This document shows positions 25,592 through 38,200 of a stretch of 64,000 bases of DNA, piece by piece. Source of the stretch: JACVRU01 sp040902725 (GTDB taxonomy: Bacteria > Actinomycetota > Thermoleophilia > Gaiellales > Gaiellaceae). Made by a program: the position numbers and the translations under genes. The stretch's first letter is position 1; every line of letters starts with the position of its first letter. Location of the stretch: assembly GCA_040902725.1 (NCBI GenBank), contig JBBDWU010000044.1:8993-72992 (forward strand), read 5' to 3'. The notes under the pieces were generated by a model. The model was not told the DNA's origin and did no database searches. It saw only the letters and a program-made list of their open reading frames with translations.

Positions 25592-26452
25592 ATGCTCCGC
25601 CGAATCCTTTTCATCCTCATCCTCGCAGCCACCTTCGCCGCGCCCGCGAGCGCGAAGGTGCCGCGGCTGATCTTCCCCGTCGTCGGCCCGAGCAACTTCA
25701 CGAACGACTTCGGCGCCCCGCGCGGATCCGGGCGGCACGAGGGTAACGACATCATGGCGCCCAAGCGGGCGGCCGCGGTCGCCGTCGAGTCCGGCACCGT
25801 CAGGCTCTGGACGACCTCGGCCCGCGCCGGTTGCATGCTCTATCTGCACGGCGACAGCGGCACGTCTTACCTCTACATCCACCTCAACAACGACCGCACG
25901 CTGAAGAACGACAACGCCGGGTCTTGCGTGCCTGGCATCGCGTATGCGCGCGGGCTCGAGAACGGCGCGCGGGTCGCCGCCGGGGAGATGATCGGCTACG
26001 TCGGCGACTCCGGCGATGCCGACGGCATCGCGTCGCATCTCCACTTCGAGGTGCACCCGGGAGGCGGCGGCGCGGCCAATCCGTACAAGCATTTGCTGGC
26101 CGCGCGGAGGCTGCTCTTCGCCGCGGCGCCCGGCTCCGAGGTCTTCAAGCTCTCGATGCGGGGGACGGTCGTCGAGGCCGCGCCCAGCTCGGCAACGCTC
26201 GACGTCGACCGGCTCGTGCGGTATCCCGGCGGCCTCCAGGTGAGAGAGGTGAACCGCAAGGTCGAGCTCTCGGTCTCGCCCGAGACCGCGATCTTCAACC
26301 CGCTGGGCGCGCTGATCGCGGGCGCCCAGATCGCCAACCTCGCCGCGGGCAAGCCTGCGGTCATCTGGACGCAGACGCAGGAGAACACGCTCCAGGCGCA
26401 GCTCGGCGCTCCGCTCGCGCTGCTCGCCGAGAAGATCTCGCTCGGCTCGTAG
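25592..26452 (+). CDS. Secreted M23 family metallopeptidase
   Basis: This 286-residue protein has a signal peptide (MLRRILFILILAATFAAPAS, cleaved near Ala21) and a lysostaphin-like M23 domain. Zinc ligands are His and Asp of GSGRHEGNDIMAPK and the His of SHLHFEVHPGG. M23 enzymes cut peptidoglycan cross-bridges. The region between the two motifs has two cysteines that could form a disulfide, and the C-terminal 100 residues form a separate beta-rich domain. The start chosen is ATG at 25592, after which the signal peptide begins at once. A TAGGGT hexamer at 25552-25557 may be its -10. Confidence 0.88.
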   Translation: MLRRILFILILAATFAAPASAKVPRLIFPVVGPSNFTNDFGAPRGSGRHEGNDIMAPKRAAAVAVESGTVRLWTTSARAGCMLYLHGDSGTSYLYIHLNNDRTLKNDNAGSCVPGIAYARGLENGARVAAGEMIGYVGDSGDADGIASHLHFEVHPGGGGAANPYKHLLAARRLLFAAAPGSEVFKLSMRGTVVEAAPSSATLDVDRLVRYPGGLQVREVNRKVELSVSPETAIFNPLGALIAGAQIANLAAGKPAVIWTQTQENTLQAQLGAPLALLAEKISLGS

Positions 26453-26454
26453 CC

Positions 26455-26853
26455 CTAGGCCACAGGCACGCGGCCGCGGATGAAGTCCACGATCGCGCTC
26501 GTGGGCGCGCCCGGCGTGAAGACCTCGGCCACGCCCTGGCTCCTTAGCTCCTCGGCGTCCTCGCGCGGGATCGTCCCGCCCACGACGACGAGCACGTCAT
26601 CCCGCTCGTTCTCGCGCAGCAACTCCAGGATCTTCGGCACGAGCGTCATGTGGGCGCCGGAGAGGATGGAGATCCCGACGGCGTCGGCGTCCTCCTGGAC
26701 GGCCGTCTCGACGATCTGCTCGGGCGTCTGGTGGAGACCGGTGTAGACGACCTCCATGCCGGCGTCGCGCAGGGCGCGGGCGATGATCTTCGCGCCGCGG
26801 TCGTGGCCGTCGAGGCCGGGCTTGGCGATCACGACGCGGATCTTCCGGGCCAC
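26455..26853 (-). CDS. icmB: B12-binding small subunit of acyl-CoA mutase (IcmB/McmA2-like)
   Basis: This 132-residue cobalamin-binding domain has the base-off/His-on motif DGHDRG (residues 15-20, axial ligand His17), then ISILSGAHMTLVP and VVVGGTIPREDAEEL, all typical. It supplies adenosylcobalamin to the catalytic subunit encoded at 28456-30120. The GTG start lies 9 bp after a TATACT hexamer on the minus strand (26868-26863). The residues of the large subunit point to isobutyryl-CoA rather than methylmalonyl-CoA as substrate, so the symbol icmB is used with caution. Confidence 0.85.
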   Translation of the reverse strand: MARKIRVVIAKPGLDGHDRGAKIIARALRDAGMEVVYTGLHQTPEQIVETAVQEDADAVGISILSGAHMTLVPKILELLRENERDDVLVVVGGTIPREDAEELRSQGVAEVFTPGAPTSAIVDFIRGRVPVA

Positions 26854-26908
26854 GGTAGATGGAGTATAGGACCGGCACTATGATCGCCGGGTCAATGAAG
26901 GCCTCCGA

Positions 26909-27631
26909 GTGAAGCTCACGGTCGTCGGCTGCTCGCCGGCCTGGCCCAACCCGGGCGGCGCGCAGTCGGGCTACCTGCTCGAGGGGTCGGGACGGCTCCT
27001 CCTCGACTGCGGCCCGGGCGTGCTGGCGCGGTTGCGCGAGGAGGAGGCCTGGCCGCGCATCGACGCGATCGCGATCACGCACTTCCACCTCGACCACTGG
27101 GGCGACCTCGTGCCGTGGGTCTGGGGCTCGCTCTACGGGCTCGGTCACGACCTGCCGCGCGTCGAGCTCTGGCTGCCGCCGTCCGGCCAGGAGCAGCTCG
27201 CCGAGTTCGGCTCCCGCCTCGGCTGGGCGAACATGTTCGAGCTCGTCTTCGACCTGAAGGAGTACGAGGGCGGCACGCCGTTCCACGCCGCCGGCTTCGA
27301 GGTGCTCGCGCTCCGCCTGCCGCACTACACGCTCGAGACCTACGGCTTCCGGGTCACGAACGGGGAGAAGGTCGTTGCCTACTCGGGCGACAGCGGCCCG
27401 AGCGAGGCGCTCTCCGAGCTCGCCCGCGACGCAGACCTCTTCGTCTGCGAGGCGACGCTGATCACCGGCGAGGCGGACGGCACGCCGCGCGGCCACCTCT
27501 CGCTCGAGGAGGCGAACGAGGCGTTCGCCGCCTCCGGCGCGCGCCGTCTGCTCGTGACCCACCGCCCGCGCGAGTTGCCGTCCGAGAACGGCTACGAGCT
27601 CGCGAGCGACGGGCTCCAGATCGACGTCTAA
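26909..27631 (+). CDS. MBL-fold metallo-hydrolase (RNase Z-like)
   Basis: This is a 240-residue metallo-beta-lactamase-fold hydrolase. The metal motif HFHLDHWGD (HxHxDH) is at about residues 58-66. Further ligands are His in RLPHYTLETYGF, Asp in VVAYSGDSGPSEALSE, and His in LLVTHRPRELP. The proteins closest to this pattern are RNase Z-like or cyclic-nucleotide-type hydrolases, but the substrate cannot be stated. The start is GTG at 26909. It is divergent from icmB and is the first of three plus-strand genes between the two mutase genes. Confidence 0.83.
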   Translation: MKLTVVGCSPAWPNPGGAQSGYLLEGSGRLLLDCGPGVLARLREEEAWPRIDAIAITHFHLDHWGDLVPWVWGSLYGLGHDLPRVELWLPPSGQEQLAEFGSRLGWANMFELVFDLKEYEGGTPFHAAGFEVLALRLPHYTLETYGFRVTNGEKVVAYSGDSGPSEALSELARDADLFVCEATLITGEADGTPRGHLSLEEANEAFAASGARRLLVTHRPRELPSENGYELASDGLQIDV

Positions 27632-27664
27632 TTACAACGTCGTTTTTGTGTTAGCTTAGGCCCT

Positions 27665-28102
27665 GTGGCCCGGGGCCGGCAGCAGATGGGTAAGCCGTTC
27701 AGCGTCCGCTTCAGCCGCACCACGGACGTCTTCGTGGAGCGTGAAGCCACAAGGACGCGACGGTCGAAGAGCGCGATCGTGGAGGGTCTGGCCGAGGAGG
27801 CCGCGACGATCCGGCGCTTCCCCGGCCTCGCCTTCCGCGGCGACGACTGGGAGCGGCGTCCGTGGCTGATCGGAACGGGGCTCGACGTCTGGGAGCTGGT
27901 CGACATGCTCCGGAGCTATGACGGCGACGTCGAGCGCCTGGTCGCCGACAACCACGTCGAGGCGAGGCACGTTCAGCTTGCGGTGGCCTATTACGAGGAG
28001 CACGCCGACGAGGTGGACGACGCGATCGCGGACAACCGGCGCCCGCTCGACGAGTTGAAGCGCCTCCACCCGTTCGTCCGGTTCGTCGAGACGACCGGCT
28101 GA
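27665..28102 (+). CDS. DUF433/RHH-type antitoxin
   Basis: This 145-residue protein has an N-terminal ribbon-helix-helix (KPFSVRFSRTTDVFVEREAT, then RRSKSAIVEGLAEEA) and a DUF433 C-terminal part (FPGLAFRGDDWERRPWLIGT, then GLDVWELVDMLRSYDGDVER). The DUF433 domain is a winged-helix-like antitoxin module. It is 6 bp before a DUF5615 PIN-like gene, the usual partner. The start may be GTG at 27665 or ATG at 27686 (MGKPFS), which would give the cleaner RHH start. The upstream 33 bp are AT-richer than the surroundings. Confidence 0.85.
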   Translation: MARGRQQMGKPFSVRFSRTTDVFVEREATRTRRSKSAIVEGLAEEAATIRRFPGLAFRGDDWERRPWLIGTGLDVWELVDMLRSYDGDVERLVADNHVEARHVQLAVAYYEEHADEVDDAIADNRRPLDELKRLHPFVRFVETTG

Positions 28103-28108
28103 CGCTCG

Positions 28109-28455
28109 GTGCGCGTCCTGCTCGACGCGCAGCTCTCGCACCGCTTCCTCACCGATCCTCTGCGCCGGAACGGACACGACGTCCTCTCGCTCCAGGAGGA
28201 ACGCGCCCTCGACGGGCTTGCCGACGAGGACGTGCTCGCGCTCGCTGCCGCCGAAGAGAGGGTCCTCGTAACGCGCAACAGCCGCGACTTCGCCCCGCTG
28301 ACCCGGACCTGGGCGGAGGCCGGGCGCGAGCACGCCGGTTGCGTGTTGATCTGGTCATTCGAGCACCACGAGTACGGACCGATCCTCCAGGCGGTCGAGC
28401 GCCTGCTGGCCGAGATAGACGACCAGGCCGGCTGGAAGAGCCTCGTGCTGTCCGT

Positions 28456-28459
<4 letters not shown>
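28109..28459 (+). CDS. DUF5615 PIN-like toxin
   Basis: This 116-residue protein is a DUF5615 (Mut7-C/PIN-like) protein. The pattern is MRVLLDAQLSHRFLTDPLRR, with Asp6 as first acid, then GLADEDVLALAAAEERVLVT and RNSRDFAPL, the usual second acidic site. It is paired with the DUF433 antitoxin upstream. Its stop codon shares CTAG with the stop of the mutase gene on the other strand. The GTG start fits the short spacing. Confidence 0.85.
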
Positions 28460-30120
<1,661 letters not shown>

Positions 30121-30143
30121 GCGGCGGATTCTACGGGCGTGGC

Positions 30144-31793
30144 CTACTCGGACTTGAGCGGTTGCTTCTTCGACTGCTTCGGCGGTGAAGACCCCAGCCA
30201 GGCGCCGTCGTTCGGCACGTCGAGGATCTGCGTCACCGGCGGCGGCGCCGCAGGCTTCGGCTTCGGCTCGTCCTTCGCCGGCTTCGGCGCCCCGCCGCCG
30301 GCGGGAGTCGGCGCCACGGTTACCTCGACCGCTGCGGCCTCGATCTCCGTCTTCGAGATCTTGATGTCGCCCTTGCGCGGGTCGGTCACCTCGCCGGTCT
30401 CGACGCCCTCGAAGATCACCTCCGCGCTGTCGCCGTCGCCGTGCTTGCCCCCGTCCAGCAGGCGGACGATGAACTCCTCGCCGTCCTGCTCGCCGCCGAG
30501 GACCACCTCGTTCCCCTCGAAGTTCGCGCCCTCGAGGGTGCCGTGCTTGCCGTCGTCCGGCGGGTCGCCCTTCTTCTTGTGCCGCGCGTCGATCTCCCTC
30601 GGCTTCCGGTCGAAGTCCACCTTCAGCCACGAATTTTCGAAGACGACCGTGCCCGTCTTCTTGTCGAGCTTGCACTTGACGTCGGCCTTGATCTTCAGCC
30701 GCTCCCCGCCCGGCCGGATGAACTCGATGTTCGCGTGCAAGTGACCCGGGGCCGTGCAGCCGGGCTCGAAGCCGGGCTCGGGCTCGGGCTCGACGACCGT
30801 CACCGGCTCGGCCGCGCCGACGTTGTTCGCGGTGTTCGGCTCCGGATCGCTGGTCGTGGCCGCCGCGCTGTTCTCGACCACGCCCGGCCCGGTCGTCGCG
30901 GCAAGCAGATCCACTGTCGCCGACGAGCCGGCGGCGATCGTCCCGAGCGAGCAGGCAAGCGGCACGAGCGTGCAGCTCCCCTGGCTCGGCCTCATCGCCG
31001 CAGGCGTCGCCGGGCCGACGAGCACGTCCGCCAGCTCGACGTCGTCGGCGTCGGCAGTCGGACCTACGTTCGCGACCGTGATCGTGTAGCTGATCGGGTC
31101 GCCGACGGACACTGTCGTCGACGTCGTCGTCTTGGTGACCGCCAGGTCGGGCTGGACCACGGGGGCCGCCGGCGTGAACGCCCAGTTGAGCATGTAGTTG
31201 TGGCTCGGCTCGTTCGCGTGGTCGAACCCCACGTCGATCGCAAGCGAGTAGGTGGTGCCGGCCACGACCGGGAAGCGCACGCAGCTCTGCCGCGCGGGCG
31301 CGACCAAAACCAAAGGGCAGTCGTCGTTGCCGGCGACGAGGACGAGCTCGGCGAAGCTCGAGCCCGTGTACGCCGAGAGGACGCTGTCGAAGTCGCTGCC
31401 GATCGTGTCGAACTGGACGCAGCCGGCCGCCGCCGCGGTCCACGTGAACCAGACCGAGCGCTTGGCCGGGTTCGGCAGCCCGCCCCAGAACGCCGGGTTC
31501 GGATTACCGTCCTCCGACATGCCGATCGTCTGCACGGGAACGGCTCCGCACTGCTGCGGCGACGGCGGTTCCTCGCCCGCGCCGAACGGATCGCCGTGCA
31601 TCGGCTCGCCGGGCTCGGCGGTGGCCTCCTCCAGCGAGCCGGCTGTGGTGCCCGCCGGCGCGACACCGAGACCCTGCGCGTTTGCGAAATCGTCGTTCGG
31701 CGGGATCGCCGCCACCGCCTGCGCCACGCCGATGGCGAGGAGCCCCGCCAGCGCGAGCGCGCACGCCGTCCGTCTCCCGAGCTTACCCGCCAC
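30144..31793 (-). CDS. Secreted DUF11-repeat surface protein
   Basis: This is a 549-residue protein. The start chosen is GTG at 31793, because GGGAGG lies four bases before it. Residues about 5-28 (RRTACALALAGLLAIGVAQA) are a signal peptide. A first region (about 30-205) has paired cysteines and repeats of a beta-sandwich kind (SVWFTWTAAAAGCVQFDTIG). A DUF11 domain follows (about 215-325; PDLAVTKTTTSTTVSVGDPI and YTITVANVG). Then a Lys- and Asp-rich domain and a Pro/Lys-rich tail. DUF11 is an Ig-like wall-surface repeat. No sortase motif is visible. It is divergent from the giant gene. Confidence 0.8.
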   Translation of the reverse strand: MAGKLGRRTACALALAGLLAIGVAQAVAAIPPNDDFANAQGLGVAPAGTTAGSLEEATAEPGEPMHGDPFGAGEEPPSPQQCGAVPVQTIGMSEDGNPNPAFWGGLPNPAKRSVWFTWTAAAAGCVQFDTIGSDFDSVLSAYTGSSFAELVLVAGNDDCPLVLVAPARQSCVRFPVVAGTTYSLAIDVGFDHANEPSHNYMLNWAFTPAAPVVQPDLAVTKTTTSTTVSVGDPISYTITVANVGPTADADDVELADVLVGPATPAAMRPSQGSCTLVPLACSLGTIAAGSSATVDLLAATTGPGVVENSAAATTSDPEPNTANNVGAAEPVTVVEPEPEPGFEPGCTAPGHLHANIEFIRPGGERLKIKADVKCKLDKKTGTVVFENSWLKVDFDRKPREIDARHKKKGDPPDDGKHGTLEGANFEGNEVVLGGEQDGEEFIVRLLDGGKHGDGDSAEVIFEGVETGEVTDPRKGDIKISKTEIEAAAVEVTVAPTPAGGGAPKPAKDEPKPKPAAPPPVTQILDVPNDGAWLGSSPPKQSKKQPLKSE

Positions 31794-32100
31794 AGTTCCT
31801 CCCAGTTGTCCGCCTGAAGCGGCGCATCCGCAGCGCGCCGCGAGTCGCATTGTGAACGATGAACGCCAAAAGCGATAGAGGCCCGCTTATCCCCCGAGAG
31901 AGTGATCTTTCACGAAGCCCCCGAAACGGGGACGCCGTCCGGCGCGCCGATGACGATCATTACCCCAGCTCGCGCCCCGAAGGGCCGGGCAACTGCGTGC
32001 AATGAGACCTGCGGCCAGACACTCAACCTCAAGTCGAGCCTTCGCGTTCGCGCTGGCCGAAGCCGTATGACTGGAAAGACACAGAAATGTGCTTTTTGAC
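31794..32100. other. Intergenic region, low in genes, AT-richer to the right
   Basis: No convincing gene is seen between the DUF11 gene and the giant gene promoter. The left half has a small hairpin, CCCCG-AAA-CGGGG, near 31921. The right part becomes AT-richer than the rest of the window and leads into the promoter at 32101. Short open frames here show no ribosome-binding site or codon bias. No known riboswitch pattern was recognised by eye. Confidence 0.5.
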
Positions 32101-32129
32101 TTGTAATTTCCTGAAACTGCCGCTATCTT
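32101..32129 (+). promoter_or_regulatory. Candidate promoter of the giant gene
   Basis: TTGTAA (32101-32106), a 17-bp spacer and TATCTT (32124-32129) form a plausible sigma-70 promoter in an AT-richer stretch. Transcription from here would leave a leader of about 110 bases before the ATG at 32245, which contains the mini-ORF at 32225. Another TTGACT at 32096 is too far from the -10. Confidence 0.5.
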
Positions 32130-32224
32130 GTTGCGACCAGATGACGTACCTTATCGAGGGATCTGCGGTTCGCCGTTCAAGAGTGTTCATGTACACGCGC
32201 GCACGTGACGATGAAAGAGAGCAG

Positions 32225-32248
32225 ATGACGCTGGACCGGAAGCGATGA
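32225..32248 (+). CDS. Possible 7-codon leader mini-ORF (MTLDRKR)
   Basis: ATG at 32225 opens a seven-residue frame MTLDRKR whose TGA (32246-32248) overlaps the ATG of the giant gene as ATGA. The purine-rich GAAAGAGAGC just before it is a possible ribosome-binding site, better than the weak one right before 32245. If used, it would couple translation of the giant gene to this mini-ORF. The evidence is position only. Confidence 0.35.
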   Translation: MTLDRKR

Positions 32249-35200
32249 GCACCGGGGCGACAAGCCTCGCGCTCGGCCCGCTCGGCCCGCTCGGCCCCCA
32301 GGGCCGGGCCTGGCCGCGCCTGCGCGCGCTCGCGGCCGGCGTCGCCCTCGCCGCGGCAGTCGCCGCGGGCCTGCTGGGCTCAGGAGCGCGCGAGGCCTTC
32401 GCTCCTCCGCTGCTCGCGCCGAGCCTCTCGTACCAGCTCGGCCCGGCGACGGCGAGCGGCGTTCGCGACTGGCGGCCGGGCGGCGACGTCCGCGTCGCGG
32501 TCGAGGACGGCTACGCGGTCAGCGCTGGCCGCGCGCGGCTGAAGCTCTCCCCCACGCTGGGCGCCGGCTCCTCGCCGTGGCACCCGCATGCCCGCGGCGC
32601 GACCCGGCGTACCCCGTTCGGGGCGGAGACGATCGTCGTCGGCAGCCGGGCGACCGAGCTGAGCGCGCTCGTCCAGGAGCGCCAGGGGCCGAAGACGTGG
32701 CGCTGGCGGCTCGACACAACCCTCAAGCCCAGGTTGAGGTCGAGCGGCGCGGTCGTGTTCGCCGGCAGCGAGCTCCGCATCCGCCCGGTCCGCATCCTCG
32801 ACGCGGCGGGCGCCGACATCACCCCCGCCGGCCTTCACTGGTCACTCGCGCGCGAGGGCGGCGGGTGGGAGCTCCGGCTCCGCCTCGACGACGCGACGCT
32901 GCCGATCCCCTACGTGATCGATCCGGCCACCGACTACGGCGACGCGACCAACCAGACCACCCAGTACATCACCAAGGCGACCTCGGCGACGTGGACGACC
33001 ACCGCCGACGTCATCCAGGCCTCGGACCCGGCGGCCGCGCTCTGCACCACCGGCACGAACTGCCCGCGGGTCACCGACGGCACGAGCAACACCGGACCCC
33101 AGTTCCTGACCTTCAACCAGGTGCTGAACGGCTCCAGCACCACGTACACGACCTCGCCCGCCGCCCCCGCCGCCAGCTCGACCGACCCCGACGGCTGGAT
33201 CGTGGACGCCGCCGGCAACGCGAGCCCGAACCTGACCGTGATCCCGAGCGGGACCTGGACGTTCAAGGCCGACACGCAGGCGAGCGGCAGCTTCACGAGC
33301 GCCTCGACGCACCTCGTCGTCGGAGCCTGGATCGTGACCACCTCGGGCACGACGATCTCCTCGGTCGACCAGACGGTCGTCGACCCGACCGCCGCCGCCT
33401 CGGAGCTCGGCGCCGGCACCACCAACGGCACCGACACCGCGACGAACCTGACGAACAGCACCACCAAGTCCACCCGGACGATCACGATCGCGGGCGTCCC
33501 CGAGGTGACCCTGAACGCCACGCAGCGGCTGCTGGTCAAGTTCTACGCCAAGCGCTACGGCAATACGCGCTCGAACCGCGTGATCAACATCGTGGTCGGC
33601 ACTTCGGCGAGCAACTCGACCAACCTGATCACCCATCCCGCCGTCTCCGAGCGGCCGAACGTGCCGGTGCTCGTCGCGCCCGCCGCCTTCTCCTCCCCGG
33701 CCACCGGCTGGGTCAACGCGCTGCCCGCGACCAACGCCTTCCAGGCCACCTTCGACGACTTCAACGCCACCGACACCGGCCACATCAACTTCCGGATCTG
33801 CACCAACGTCACCTGCACCGCGGGGGGCGACCCGATCCAGACCTTCAGCTCCGCGACCGGCGTCGCCGACGGCGCCAACGGCAGCGGCACGCTCGCCTCC
33901 ACGAACATCACCAACGGCGGCACCTACTTCTGGCAGGCGCAGGCCCAGGATCAGTGGGGCGTGCAGAGCGCGTGGTCGTCGGGCCGCGAGTTCCGCGTCG
34001 ACACGAGCAAGCCGACCGCCCCAACCTTCGCGCTCAGCGAGCCGACCCCCGACCCGGACCAGCACACGAGCGGCAGCACCCTCTACTTCCGCGAGGGCGC
34101 CGCCGGCACGCACACCTTCCGCGTCACGGCGTCGAGCTCCGACCCGGAGTCGGGGCTCGCGAGCCTCAACTTCCTGGCGATCAGCGGCTTCACCTGCGTC
34201 TCGAGCTGCGCCACCGACACGACCTCCCCCTACGAGCAGGACTACACCTGGAGCAGCTCGACCACCGGCAGCTTCCCGAAGCCGGCCTCGGCGACGAACA
34301 ACGCCGGGGGCACCAGCAGTCAGGGCACGATGATCGCCACGGCGGACACGACCGCACCCTCGATCACCCGCACCTTCCCCGCCGGGGGCGAGACCTACAA
34401 CGGCGCCGGCTGGAACGCCGGCTGCGCCACCCCCGGCTTCTGCGGCACGATCGACGACGGCGGTGCCGGCGTCCAGTCGGTCGAGCTCCTGTTGCAACAG
34501 GGAAGCGGCGGCTACTGGAACGGCACCAACTTCAGCGGCGGCGCCTCGAGCTGGCAGTCGGCGACCGTCACGGGCACGAACTGGACCTACGCATTCGCCG
34601 AGACGAGCTTCCCCGCCGACGGCGACTACACCGTCACCGCCCGCTCGACGGACAACGTCGCCAACGTCATCACCATGACGGCGGCGACGTTCACCGTGAA
34701 CCGGATCGGACCGACGGTCACGAACGTCACGTCGGCGAAGGCGAACGGCGCCTACAAGGCCGGCGACGTCATCGACGTCCAGATCGTGTTCAGCGACCCG
34801 GTCACCGTGAACACGACAGGCGGCACGCCGACGCTCACGCTCGAGACGGGCGCCACCGACCGGAACGCCTCCTACCTCTCCGGCACCGGATCGAACACGC
34901 TCGTCTTCCGTTACACCGTTCAGGCCGGCGACACATCCGCGGACCTCGACTACACCGCGACGACGGCCTTGGCCCTGAACGGCGCGACGATGAAGGGGCC
35001 CGGCGGGAACGACGCCGTGCTCACGCTCGCCGCCCCGGGCGCCGCAGGCTCGCTCGGCGCGAACAAGGCGCTCGTGATCGACACCACCGCGCCGACGGTC
35101 ACCAACGTCACCTCGTCGACCGCGAACGGCATCTACGGCACCGGCGAGACCATCGACGTCCAGGTCGTCTTCTCGGAGCCCGTCACGGTGAACACCGCCG

Positions 35201-38200
35201 GCGGCAGCCCCACGCTCGAGCTCGAGACCGGGACGACGGACCGGCTCGCGACCTACCTGTCCGGATCGAGCACGAACACGCTCGTCTTCCGCTACACCGT
35301 CGCTGCCGGCGACAGCGCGCCCGATCTCGACTATAAGGGCACCGGCGCGCTCCAGCTCGCCGGCAGCACGATCGCCGATGCGGCCCTGAACGCGGCTGCG
35401 CTGACGCTGCCCGCCCCGGGCGCGGCCGGCTCGCTGGCCGCGAACAAGGCCCTCGTCGTCGACACCGGCCCGCCCTCGGTCGTGAACGTGACGGCCGCGA
35501 CCGCGAACGGCTCCTATGGCGTCGGCCAGAACGTGGACGTCGAGATCGAGTTCAACGAGGCGGTGACCGTCAACACCGCCGGCGGGACGCCGACGCTCGA
35601 GCTCGAGACCGGAGCCGTCGACCGAAGCGCCACCTATCTCTCCGGCTCGGGGACGGCCACGCTCGTCTTCCGCTATGTCGTCCAGGCCGGCGACGCAGCC
35701 TCCGACCTCGACTACAAGGCGACCAGCTCGCTCGCGCTCAACGGCGGCACGATCGTCGACGTCGCCGCGAACAACGCAGTGCTCACGCTCGCGGCCCCGG
35801 GTGCCGCCGGCTCGCTGGGCGCGAACAAGGCCATCGTCATCGAGACCGTCGCCCCGACCGTCACCAACGTCACGTCCGCCAAGACGGACGGCACCTACAC
35901 CGTCGGCGAGATCATCGACGTGCAGGTCGTCTTCTCCGAGATCGTGAACGTCACCGGCACGCCGCAGCTGACGCTGGAGACGGGCGCGACGGATCGCACC
36001 GCCGGCTACCTCTCCGGATCCGGCTCCAACACGCTCGTCTTCCGCTACACCGTCCAGGCTGGCGACACCAGCGCCGACCTCGACTACGCCGGTACCGGCG
36101 CGCTCGCCCTCAACGGCGGCACGATCAAGGACGCCGCCACCAACAACGCAACCCTCACGCTCGCCGCCCCCGGCGCCGCCGGCTCGCTCGGCGCCAACAA
36201 GACGCTCGCGATCGACACCAGCGGGCCCACGGTGGCGAACGTCACCTCCTCGATCGCCAACGGGTCGTACAACGCCGGCGACGGCCTCGACGTCGACATC
36301 GACATCCAGGTCGTCTTCTCCGAGGCCGTCAACGTCGTCACCACCGGCGGGACCCCGTCGCTGACGCTGGAAACGGGCACGGTCGACCAGGAGGCCGACT
36401 ACCTCTCCGGCTCCGGCACGAGCACGCTCGTCTTCCGCTACACCGTCCAGGCCGGCGATACCAGTGCCGACCTCGACTACAAGGCCACGACCTCGCTGGC
36501 GCTGAACAGCGGCACGATCCGCGACGCGGTCGCGAACGACGCGACGCTGACCCTGGTCGCTCCCGGCGCCGCCGGCTCGCTCGGCGCCAACAAGAACATC
36601 GTCATCGACACGACCGCGCCCACGGTCACCAACGTCACCTCGGCGAAGGCGAACGGCACCTACGGCGGCGGCACCGCGATCGACGTCCAGGTCGTCTTCT
36701 CCGAGGCCGTCAACGTCGTCACCACGGGCGGGACGCCGACGCTCGAGCTCGAGACGGGCGCAACCAACCGCACCGGCGACTACCTCTCCGGCAGCGGCTC
36801 GAACACGCTCGTCTTCCGCTACACCGTCCAGACCGGCGACGAGAGCTCCGACCTGGACTACCCGGGCACGACCGCGCTCGCCCTCAACGGCGGCACGATC
36901 AAGGACGTAGCGACCAACAGCGCCACGCTCACGCTCGCCTCCCCCGGCGCCGCCGGCTCGCTCGGCGCGAACAAGGCGCTCGTGATCGACGGCGTCCGCC
37001 CCACCGTCACCAACGTCACCTCCGCGAAGCCGAACGGGATCTACACGACCGGCGAGGAGATCGAGATCCAGGTCGTCTTCTCCGAGACGGTGACCGTGAC
37101 CGGGACGCCGCAGCTCCTGATCGAGACCGGCGCGACCGACCGGCAGGCGTCGTACGTGTCGGGCACCGGGTCGACCACACTCGTCTTCCGCTACACGGTC
37201 GTGGACGGGGACAACAACGCCGACCTCGACTACACCGGAACCGGCGCGCTGACGCTCAACGGCGGCACGATCAAGGACGCCGTCGCCAACGACGCAACGC
37301 TGACCCTGGTCGCGCCCGGCGCCGCCGGCTCGCTCGGCGCCAACAAGGCGCTGATCGTGGACACCGGCCCGCCCTCGGTCCTGAACGTGACCGCGTCGAC
37401 CGCCAACGGCTCCTACAGGGCCGGCGACACGATCGACGTCCAGGTCGTCTTCGACGAGGCCGTGACGGTCGACACGACCGGCGGCACCCCGACGGTCGAG
37501 CTCGAGACGGGCACGACCGACCGCACCGCCTCCTACCTGTCCGGCTCGGGCACGACCACGCTGGTCTTCCGCTACACCGTCCAGGCCGGCGACACCGCCG
37601 CCGACCTCGACTACAAGGCGACGACCTCGCTGGCGCTGAACGGCGGCACGATCGTCGACATCGCCCTGAACAACGCCGTGCTGACGCTCGCCGCCCCCGG
37701 CGCGGCCGGCTCGCTCGGCGCCAACAAGAACATCGTCGTCGACACCGGCGCGCCGACCGTCACGAACGTCACCTCGGCGAAGGCGGACGGCTCCTACACC
37801 GCCGGCGAGATCGTCGACGTCCAGGTCGTCTTCTCCGAGGCCGTGAACGTGACCGGGACGCCGCAGCTCGAGCTCGAGACCGGCCCGACCAACCGGCAGG
37901 CGACCTACAACTCCGGCACGGGCACGAGCACGCTCGTCTTCCGCTACACGGTGCAGGCGAATGACGAGACGAACGACCTCGACTATCCCGGCTCGACGGC
38001 CCTGACGCTGAACGGCGGCACGATCCGCGACGCCGCCCTCAACAACGCGACGCTGACGCTCGTCTCCCCCGGCGCCGCGGGCTCACTCGGCGCCAACAAG
38101 GCGATCGTGATCGACGCGGTGGCGCCGACGATCGCGAGCGTCGTGCTCACCGAGTCGCCGGCCGCGGCCGGCCAGCACGCCGTCGGCAGCGAGCTCTTCT

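Noticed and set aside
34711..38124. Regular repeats taken as a CRISPR or mobile repeat array
   Set aside because: The period is about 380 bp, in frame and coding for Ig-like units; there are no short spacers.
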